Part shown: one piece after another, positions 52,841-58,120 of the stretch
How the letters are laid out: each line of letters opens with the position of its first letter
Position numbering within the stretch: the first letter of the stretch is position 1
Source of the DNA: Beijerinckiaceae bacterium
Lineage (GTDB): Bacteria; Pseudomonadota; Alphaproteobacteria; Rhizobiales; Beijerinckiaceae
DNA length: 58,120 nucleotides
Direction: 5' to 3'
Assembly (NCBI GenBank): GCA_947478405.1
Contig: CANJVX010000017.1
Span: 1 to 58,120 of the forward strand
Program-made: the position numbers and the translations under genes
Notes under the pieces: generated by a model
The model's database searches: none
What the model saw: only the letters and a program-made list of their open reading frames with translations
Told to the model about the DNA's origin: nothing

Positions 52841-53404
52841 ATGAGCGCACCCTTCATTATCGGCATCGGCGGCACAACGCGTCCGGGCTCCTCCTCAGAA
52901 CAGGCTTTGCAATTGGCTTTGGCCCATGCGCGCAAGCTTGGCGCAGAAACCAAGCTGTTTGGCGGCGACGAATTGCAAATGCCGATGTATGACCCCGCCA
53001 CCGCCAATGAAAATGAAGCGGCGCGTGTTTTCATCGAAGCGTGCCGGCGCGCTGATGGCGTGATCATGGCCTCGCCCTGCTATCACGGTGCGGTTTCGGG
53101 TCTCGTCAAGAACGCGCTCGATTACACCGAAGAGATGAACAAGGATGCGCGCGTCTATTTCGATGGCCGCGCCATTGGTTCCATCGGTCTGGGTTATGGC
53201 TGGCAGGGGCCAGGTACAGTTCTGTCGCAATTGCGCGCCATTGGTCACGCACTTCGCGGCTGGAATGTGCCGCTTGGCGTTGCCGTCAATTCAGCAGTCG
53301 TGAAATTCACGGCTGAGGGTTGCTCGGATGAGAATATCGGCAAGCAGATCGAGATCATGGCAGGCCAAGTGGTGCAATTTGCCAAGTCAATGAAGCCCGC
53401 CTGA
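52841..53404 (+). CDS. NAD(P)H-dependent FMN reductase family flavoprotein
   Basis: A 187-residue flavodoxin-like reductase. The phosphate-binding loop GTTRPGSSSEQAL is at about residues 10-22, and the isoalloxazine-contact motif SPCYHGAVSGLVKNALDY near residue 78 is canonical for the FMN_red family (PF03358). Such enzymes reduce quinones or supply reduced FMN to monooxygenases. ATG 52841 follows AAGGACAAC. With the preceding NTF2-like gene it forms a small unit; its stop abuts the stop of the convergent aldo/keto reductase with no spacer. Confidence 0.9.
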   Translation: MSAPFIIGIGGTTRPGSSSEQALQLALAHARKLGAETKLFGGDELQMPMYDPATANENEAARVFIEACRRADGVIMASPCYHGAVSGLVKNALDYTEEMNKDARVYFDGRAIGSIGLGYGWQGPGTVLSQLRAIGHALRGWNVPLGVAVNSAVVKFTAEGCSDENIGKQIEIMAGQVVQFAKSMKPA

Positions 53405-54340
53405 TCAAGCCGCTAGTCTGTCGATCTCTGCCAATTCTTCCGCCGTCAGTTTCCAGCTGGCGGCGGAAACATTTTGGGCGATCTGTTCGGGTGTTGTGGC
53501 GCCCGCGATGATGCTTGGCACCACTTTTTGCCCGGCGAGCCAGGAGAAGGCCAACTCCAAAAGGCTTTTGCCCCGCGCTGCCGCAAAGGCCTGAAGCTTG
53601 TCCACCTTTGGCCAGTTGGCATCATGGAGATAGCGTGCTGCGAGTTTGGCATCTGCAAAGCGGCTTCCTGACGGAGCGGCAGCGTCACGGTGATATTTTC
53701 CCGTCAGCATGCCACCTGCAAGGGGATAGAAGGGCAGGAGCCCCATTCCTTTAGCCATGAGCGCGGGGATCAGCTCGGTCTCGGGCGTGCGAAAGAGCAG
53801 CGAATATTCATCCTGCGCGCAGATGAAAGCGTTGAGCCCCTTCAACTGGGCTGTGGCAGTGGCATCCACCACTTGCCACGCGGCGAGATTAGAGCAGCCG
53901 ATGTAGCGCACCTTGCCCGAGCGCACGAGATCATCCAGCGCGCGCAAGCTTTCCTCAATCGGGGTGCGCGGATCGGGGCGGTGCATTTGATAAAGATCGA
54001 TCCAGTCAGTTTTCAGGCGCCGCAAAGATTCGTCCACCGCCTGCATGATGTAGCGGCGCGATCCGCCAATCTTTTCGCCCGCATCATCCATGGCCATGCC
54101 AAATTTAGAAGCCAGCACGATGTCCTTGCGTCGTGCACCGAGCCATTGGCCCAGTGCGGTTTCGGAGCCGCCGCGGTTGCCATAAATATCTGCTGTGTCA
54201 AACAGGGTGATCCCGGCATCCAGTGCGGCATGGATCACGGCCTTGCTCTCGTTGATCCCCGTTCGGCCGCCAAAATTATTGCAGCCCAGACCAATCAGCG
54301 AGACGCGCAAACCAGAGTGGCCAATGTTGCGAATGTCCAT
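53405..54340 (-). CDS. Aldo/keto reductase
   Basis: A 311-residue (alpha/beta)8 NADPH-dependent reductase. The start [25 protein letters not shown] leads to the catalytic tetrad: Asp in [13 protein letters not shown] with Tyr following, Lys in VLASKFG and His in [15 protein letters not shown]. The region [15 protein letters not shown] near the end is the NADPH site. It resembles the broad YghZ/AKR11-12 type reductases, with undefined aldehyde substrates. The product may relate to the catabolic region but the gene faces the other way and need not be part of it. Confidence 0.92.
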   Translation of the reverse strand: MDIRNIGHSGLRVSLIGLGCNNFGGRTGINESKAVIHAALDAGITLFDTADIYGNRGGSETALGQWLGARRKDIVLASKFGMAMDDAGEKIGGSRRYIMQAVDESLRRLKTDWIDLYQMHRPDPRTPIEESLRALDDLVRSGKVRYIGCSNLAAWQVVDATATAQLKGLNAFICAQDEYSLLFRTPETELIPALMAKGMGLLPFYPLAGGMLTGKYHRDAAAPSGSRFADAKLAARYLHDANWPKVDKLQAFAAARGKSLLELAFSWLAGQKVVPSIIAGATTPEQIAQNVSAASWKLTAEELAEIDRLAA

Positions 54341-54475
54341 GGTTTGCCCTCACCCCGTGTCGGGTTTTCTGACGGGCGCACGGCTGGGCGCGCCCCTATT
54401 GGCCGAAATGATCCCCAAGAGATGCTTAGTCTTCCACAGGTTCCGGGAAAAAACACCTTTGTCGACTTAAAGCCG

Positions 54476-55159
54476 ATGCTATCTTACCAGCGCGACTCGG
54501 GGGACGGGGGCTCGATTCGGGCCTTCCTGAGAAACACTTTCTGGAATGCGCATCGGGGCGCGGGGGCGACATTGGGCAGCAACGATCCAAATCTTTCCAG
54601 CGGGGTTTTCCCCCAGACGGAAAATGCCTCGTCGGAGCGCCCCGCCGATCTCGTGGAAATGTGTGGCCACATCAAGTGGTTTGACGTGTCCAAGGGATAT
54701 GGCTTCATTGTTCCTGACAATGGTGGCGCTGACGTATTGTTGCACATCACGGCTTTGCGCCGCGATGGTTTCCAGACGGCACCCGAAGGTGCGCGTGTGG
54801 TTTGCGAAGTTCAGGCTCGCTCAAAAGGCTTGCAGGTTTTTCGTGTCGTCTCGCTCGATGAATCGACTGCGACCCATCCTTCTCAGCTTCCCGTGGCCCG
54901 CACGCATGTGCAGGTGACACCGCAGGGCGGTTTTGAAATCGTCATTGTGAAATGGTTCAATCGCGTGCGCGGGTTCGGCTTTGTCACGCGCGGAGAAGGC
55001 ACGGAAGATATATTCATCCATATGGAAACGCTGCGACGTTTCGGCATTATGGATCTCAAGCCCGGCGATGGTCTGCTGGTCCGCTTTGGGCCTGGCCCGA
55101 AGGGATTGATGGCGGCAGAAATCCGCCCGCTCGAAACAAATCTCCCTGTCTCACATTAG
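54476..55159 (+). CDS. Cold-shock protein with two cold-shock domains
   Basis: The 227-residue protein has CSD1 at about 63-130 ([25 protein letters not shown]) and CSD2 at about 153-218 ([26 protein letters not shown]). Both RNP1 (KGYGFI, RGFGFV) and RNP2 sites are present, so two nucleic-acid-binding surfaces are likely. The 60-residue N-terminus is Ser/Gly/Asn-rich and probably disordered. Start is uncertain: ATGs at 54422, 54476 and 54659 are all in frame and none has a strong ribosome-binding site; the domain region alone would need 54659. Tandem CSD proteins of this type are typical of Hyphomicrobiales and are likely RNA chaperones. Confidence 0.9.
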   Translation: MLSYQRDSGDGGSIRAFLRNTFWNAHRGAGATLGSNDPNLSSGVFPQTENASSERPADLVEMCGHIKWFDVSKGYGFIVPDNGGADVLLHITALRRDGFQTAPEGARVVCEVQARSKGLQVFRVVSLDESTATHPSQLPVARTHVQVTPQGGFEIVIVKWFNRVRGFGFVTRGEGTEDIFIHMETLRRFGIMDLKPGDGLLVRFGPGPKGLMAAEIRPLETNLPVSH

Positions 55160-55216
55160 CTTTTGCAAGCGTCGCTGCAATTGAAAGCCGCGCATCTTTT
55201 CCGGGCGGGGTTTGCC

Positions 55217-55666
55217 ATGATCTGGCGTCGCATGTTTCTCGCTTTTGTCGTTTTGCTGGTGCCGATTTTCTTCGTGCAAGCGCAAGATGGCGCGCTTGAG
55301 CCGCTCGATATTGTCTCAGCCACAGGCACGCATCGCTTTTCGGTCGAGGTGATGCGCACAGATGAGCAGCGCGCGCGTGGCCTGATGCATCGGCGCTTCA
55401 TGCCGGAAGATCGCGGCATGCTTTTCGACTTCAAGCGCGAAGAGCCCGTCGCGATGTGGATGAAAAATACCTATCTCTCACTCGACATGCTGTTCGTCGA
55501 TCGCGGCGGTAAAATCGTTAGCGTTGCAGAAAATGCCGAGCCCTTGTCGGAGCGGATCGTTCCATCCGGCGCTCCGGTTCTGGCTGTACTGGAAGTCAAT
55601 GCGGGGACAGTGCGCCGATTGGGCATCAAGGCGGGTGACCTGATGCGTCATCCGCTGTTCAAATAA
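55217..55666 (+). CDS. DUF192 family exported protein
   Basis: A 149-residue protein with an N-terminal signal sequence (MIWRRMFLAFVVLLVPIFFVQAQ) and the DUF192 core: FSVEVMRTDEQRARGLMHRRFMPEDRGMLFDF, then MWMKNTYLSLDMLFVDRGGKIVSV and LEVNAGTVRRLGIKAGD. The family is exported, small and mostly beta; function is unknown. ATG 55217 follows a GGGCGGGG stretch; a TTG further upstream at 55163 gives a longer, less likely product. It often follows the double-CSD gene in relatives. Confidence 0.9.
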   Translation: MIWRRMFLAFVVLLVPIFFVQAQDGALEPLDIVSATGTHRFSVEVMRTDEQRARGLMHRRFMPEDRGMLFDFKREEPVAMWMKNTYLSLDMLFVDRGGKIVSVAENAEPLSERIVPSGAPVLAVLEVNAGTVRRLGIKAGDLMRHPLFK

Positions 55667-56052
55667 TCAGATCTTTTTGTGCTGATTTGCTTTTTTGGCC
55701 GTAGCGTGATCCGGGCGGCCCTTGGGCCTGCTTGTGTAGGTCTGTCATCAGAAGCCCACTAGCGTGGAACAGGCAGTTTCCGCCCCTACCGAAGCCAAAG
55801 ACTTGAGAAGTCATGCGAATCGGCTCAATCATGAATGGTGTTTTACGGTTACCGGTGTTGTGGCACCCGGATCGTCGTTCTTTGGGTCGTCGTCGGAGCC
55901 TGAAAGCGTAACGTGAGATAATATATTTGATTTTAGCTTAGAACCAGTATTTTACATGTTTCGTACCAACGTTATTCGTTTGTAAGTCTGTTTGTAGCTG
56001 TGCAGTTCAGTCGCGTCGTGTCCGGAGTTTGACGGGAGGTCGCGAGGACAGC
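55667..56052. other. 386-base intergenic region
   Basis: No plausible gene is seen. The right half is AT-rich (GATAATATATTTGATTTTAG near 55916-55935) and probably contains the promoter for the next gene; GATAAT or TATATT there could serve as a -10. A short hairpin CCGGTG/CACCCGG lies near 55852. I cannot assign a non-coding RNA. Confidence 0.4.
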
Positions 56053-56706
56053 ATGAGCATTGAACAGCGGGTGAATCGCAAACCAGACAGGCCTGGCCGT
56101 CTGTTGATCATCACATTTTGTATTGCTCCAGTGGTCGTTCCGCTGCTTGCGATAGGTTTCAAATTCGGTGTGCAAGACCGTGTTCCCCTTTTGCTAGGGG
56201 TTCCGGCGGCGTTTTTCGCCTCGGCCAAGGCGGCCGTGCCACAACAGGGCGCGGCGATTCTTCAGGGCGCGGCCATACTCGGGGACTTGCCCTCGCGGCT
56301 GCATTTTCATTCCACCGTTTTCGAAGCCCCCACCGGTGTGGCGCAACGCTTTGAGCCGACCGAGGGACGCACTCTGGTGGAGCAGAGCCCATCTACGTCC
56401 CGCATGATCAGCAACACACCAGTTTTGCGTCAGGTCGAGGCGCGCGAGGGTCTGAAGCTCGTCTCTGACACGATGGCGATTGCGATCGAGAAAGAGGCTT
56501 CTGATTGTCGACCGCAGGAGGGTGTGATTGTGCCGTGCGCACAGCGCGCGCTAACGCGGCTCGATCTGTCGAAGCGCGAGCGTCCGGTGAGATGCGACAG
56601 TCTCTCTGCGGGCGAGGGCGATATGCGGGGAGCCTGTCGCACCGTGAAAATCGACCTTGCTGAAGATCTGCAGAATAATGGGCTGTCGTTGAGACGCAGT
56701 GAGTAG
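56053..56706 (+). CDS. Hypothetical membrane-anchored protein
   Basis: A 217-residue protein with a basic N-terminus and one membrane helix (LLIITFCIAPVVVPLLAIGF, residues about 17-36), then an Ala/Gly-rich and Arg-rich region of low order. Two Cys-containing segments (SDCRPQEGVIVPCAQRAL and RCDSLSAGEGDMRGACR) could form disulfides if the C-terminus is periplasmic. GCGAGGACAGC precedes ATG 56053. I do not recognise a family. Codon choice fits the chromosome. Confidence 0.6.
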   Translation: MSIEQRVNRKPDRPGRLLIITFCIAPVVVPLLAIGFKFGVQDRVPLLLGVPAAFFASAKAAVPQQGAAILQGAAILGDLPSRLHFHSTVFEAPTGVAQRFEPTEGRTLVEQSPSTSRMISNTPVLRQVEAREGLKLVSDTMAIAIEKEASDCRPQEGVIVPCAQRALTRLDLSKRERPVRCDSLSAGEGDMRGACRTVKIDLAEDLQNNGLSLRRSE

Positions 56707-56854
56707 GCTTCTGCGTCGAGAATTTTGCCCATCCCGCCGAAGCTCATTTTTTCCGATCGTCGAAACAAATGTAACCTAAAACAGTTTCTTAGCTCTGCGG
56801 GCTCCCCTCGTCATGCTTTGGGGGAGGGTAAAGTTTGCTGATATGGAGCAAAAG

Positions 56855-57169
56855 ATGAGGACACAGGAGATGCTGAGGCTGATGGCTGCCATTGCCGCGA
56901 TTGCGGTGCTGGGCATGCCCGGGATAGCTCTGGCGCAGGGGCGGCCCGATTCCCTGCAAATGAGCTGTGAGGCAGCGCGCCGCCTGGTCTCCGAGCGGGG
57001 CGCTATTGTTCTGGGAACAGGCCCCGATCTTTATGATCGCTATGTGGCCAGTCAGGGCTTTTGCCAGCGTGACGAGCAGACAACTCCGGTTTGGCTTCGG
57101 ACAGCGAACTCGAGCCAATGTTTCATCGGCTACCGCTGCAAGCGGGTGGATGACGAAGCTGAACGTTAG
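56855..57169 (+). CDS. Small exported hypothetical protein with four cysteines
   Basis: A 104-residue protein with a signal peptide ending in ALAQG, then a mature domain of about 75 residues with Cys in MSCEAARRLV, GFCQRDE, SSQCFIGYRCK. The spacing suggests two disulfides. Conserved-looking segments GAIVLGTGPDLYDRYVASQG and FIGYRCK are typical of small periplasmic proteins of Hyphomicrobiales with no assigned role. I chose ATG 56855 because GGAG lies 8 bases upstream; earlier in-frame ATGs at 56813 and 56843 lack a site. Confidence 0.75.
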   Translation: MRTQEMLRLMAAIAAIAVLGMPGIALAQGRPDSLQMSCEAARRLVSERGAIVLGTGPDLYDRYVASQGFCQRDEQTTPVWLRTANSSQCFIGYRCKRVDDEAER

Positions 57170-57232
57170 GTCAGGCTTGTGTGCAATGGACAGGCGACAA
57201 GGGCCTATCTCTTGTGCTATCGGGGCGGATGT

Positions 57233-57309
57233 CGGGGCATAGCGCAGTCTGGTAGCGCATCTGCTTTGGGAGCAGAGGGTCGCAAGTTCGAATCTTGCTG
57301 CCCCGACCA
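57233..57309 (+). tRNA. tRNA-Pro(TGG)
   Basis: A 77-base cloverleaf: acceptor CGGGGCA/TGCCCCG, D arm GCGC...GCGC, anticodon stem TCTGC/GCAGA around loop TTTGGGA (anticodon TGG), T arm with GTTCGAATC, discriminator A and encoded CCA at the end. Confidence 0.97.
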
Positions 57310-57381
57310 TCAGTCCAGCTTGGCAGAATCCCGCGCTCAGGCTAGGACGGGTTGTGTTCCCTTTTGTGACGGGCTTGAACC

Positions 57382-57684
57382 ATGACGGCACGCATCTCCC
57401 GCCCTGCCAAGAGCGCCACCCAGTCGGGTGCGGCGCGCGCCAAGGTTTGGCTGCTCGAATATGCGGCGACCGATCGCGCCATCGAGCCGCTGATGGGCTG
57501 GACTAGCTCCAGCGACACAAATCCGCAGATCAAGCTCTGGTTTGCAACACGCGACGAGGCTGTGGCCTATGCTGCGCGTGAAGGCATCGCCTATCGTCTC
57601 GAAGAGCCCAAGGCAGTGTCGCGTCGCATCATGTCCTACTCGGATAATTTCAAGACAAATCGCGTCGGTCAGTGGACGCATTGA
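57382..57684 (+). CDS. NDUFS4-like NADH dehydrogenase accessory subunit
   Basis: A 100-residue protein of the ETC complex I subunit family (PF04800; mitochondrial NDUFS4/18 kDa). The features are the N-terminal ARISRPAKSATQSGAARAKVW, MGWTSSSDTNPQIKLWF, and the C-terminal YSDNFKTNRVGQWTH, with the highly conserved W-T-x motif at the end. In alphaproteobacteria it is an accessory subunit of complex I encoded apart from the nuo operon. Context between two tRNA genes is the usual one in Hyphomicrobiales. Confidence 0.95.
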   Translation: MTARISRPAKSATQSGAARAKVWLLEYAATDRAIEPLMGWTSSSDTNPQIKLWFATRDEAVAYAAREGIAYRLEEPKAVSRRIMSYSDNFKTNRVGQWTH

Positions 57685-57712
57685 TCTGGGGCTCGCAAAA
57701 AATTTCTATCCC

Positions 57713-57790
57713 GGCCCCATAGCTCAGCTGGATTAGAGCAGCCGCCTTCTAAGCGGCAGGTCGTTGGTTCGAGTCCAACTGGGGTCGCCA
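57713..57790 (+). tRNA. tRNA-Arg(TCT)
   Basis: A 78-base cloverleaf: acceptor GGCCCCA/TGGGGTC, D arm GCTC...GAGC, anticodon stem GCCGC/GCGGC around loop CTTCTAA (anticodon TCT), T arm with GGTTCGAGTCC, and encoded CCA. Sequence composition changes immediately after it, as at tRNA-associated island insertion sites. Confidence 0.97.
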
Positions 57791-57812
57791 TCTCCTAAAT
57801 AACCGGACATTC

Positions 57813-57965
57813 ATGTTCTTGAGAAGCCCGAGATATCCTGAAATTAAGATCGAAGATGGGGATACTTCCGTCAATCGATTATGGCCTCTCCATGATTATA
57901 TTAATCTTCCGCTCTCTAACAGCCGCTGGTATGGCCGATTGGGAAACAATATCCAGCAGATCTGT
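57813..57965 (+). pseudogene. 5' fragment of a possible glycosyltransferase gene interrupted by an IS5-family element
   Basis: From ATG 57813 the frame reads MFLRSPRYPEIKIEDGDTSV and later SNSRWYGRLGNNIQQI, and stops at 57998 after a short unrelated tail. GRLGNN resembles the N-terminal GGLGN/GRLGNN motif of family-11 fucosyltransferases and NodZ-type enzymes. The likeness breaks off near 57965, where the upstream region of an IS5-family element begins, so the gene looks disrupted. AT-rich, no strong ribosome-binding site. The right end of the coding part is estimated. Confidence 0.35.
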
Positions 57966-58053
57966 GTCGGGCTTAGTGTCTGTCCAGTGAGTTATTGAAT
58001 GATATGAAGTATTTGTGATTCAATGGAGGCGGCCTGATTCGAGGGAGCCGCCT

Positions 58054-58120
58054 ATGTGGACTACAGAAAATCGAGGGCGATATGACCGCAGCCACTTACG
58101 TTATCCGAGCGACCTAACCA
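58054..58120 (+). CDS. IS5-family (IS427 group) transposase, N-terminal part (runs off window)
   Basis: From ATG 58054 the frame encodes MWTTENRGRYDRSHLRYPSD followed by LT, the standard opening of the first open reading frame of IS427-group IS5 transposases (MWT..R..Y.R..LRY.SDLT). The frame is open to the last base of the window. GGAGCCGCC precedes it. The element continues to the right; its left inverted repeat is probably between 57960 and 58000 but I could not define it. Confidence 0.8.
   Translation, partial: MWTTENRGRYDRSHLRYPSDLT

Noticed and set aside
53690-54475. Upstream open frame in phase with the cold-shock gene, running through the aldo/keto reductase
   Set aside because: The first 260 codons are the complement of a clear aldo/keto reductase and show no domain; only the part after about 54476 matches cold-shock domains.

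Overview
The window is a piece of an alphaproteobacterial chromosome, most likely Hyphomicrobiales (Rhizobiales). The evidence is moderately high GC, a core order typical of that group (purF-cvpA-radA-alr-dnaB-rplI-rpsR-rpsF, fabD-fabG-acpP-fabF-mltG-yicC-gmk, then rsmA-pdxA-surA-lptD-lptG-lptF read the other way), an NDUFS4-like complex I accessory gene beside a tRNA, a double cold-shock-domain protein, and many Bug-type solute receptors. No species name can be supported from sequence alone.

Layout. Positions 1-930 are accessory: the 3' end of an IS30-family transposase and an AT-richer gene for a degenerate phospholipase D-like protein. Positions 977-36273 are mostly housekeeping: an unusual tRNA-hydroxylase/pseudouridine-synthase fusion, a small VOC protein, a TSUP exporter, yfgM-like/der, purine synthesis (purF, cvpA), DNA repair and replication (radA, dnaB, holC), cell wall (alr, mltG), ribosomal proteins (bS6, bS18, bL9), the fatty-acid synthesis block, LPS export (lptD/F/G with a SurA-like chaperone), pdxA, rsmA, pepA and ubiX. 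Short palindromic intergenic repeats, with arms resembling CGTCATTGCGAG / CTCGCAATGACG, recur mainly between convergent genes.

Positions 36486-53404 form a catabolic region for an unidentified organic acid. It holds five Bug/TctC periplasmic receptors but only one TctA/TctB membrane pair. The leftward operon is GlcG-like protein, oxaloacetate-decarboxylase-like enzyme, cysteine-hydrolase-fold protein, receptor. A PrpF-type isomerase stands alone. The rightward operon is receptor-tctB-tctA-prpD-gntR-prpD-SDR-receptor. A perfect 12-bp palindrome lies upstream of the rightward operon and overlaps a plausible promoter; it is a good candidate operator for the GntR/FCD regulator encoded within the operon. 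The chemistry suggested is uptake of a di- or tricarboxylate, double-bond isomerisation (PrpF), (de)hydration (two PrpD paralogues) and decarboxylation of an oxaloacetate-like product. The SDR lacks the usual catalytic Ser and Tyr, and the hydrolase-fold protein lacks the nucleophilic Cys, so both probably do something other than the textbook reaction.

Positions 53405-57790 return to core-like genes (aldo/keto reductase, double cold-shock protein, DUF192, two hypotheticals, tRNA-Pro(TGG), the NDUFS4-like gene and tRNA-Arg(TCT)). Immediately after tRNA-Arg the sequence becomes AT-rich. It holds the start of a gene with a fucosyltransferase-like GRLGNN motif that appears interrupted by an IS5-family element, whose transposase begins at 58054 and runs off the window. 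This looks like the edge of a genomic island.
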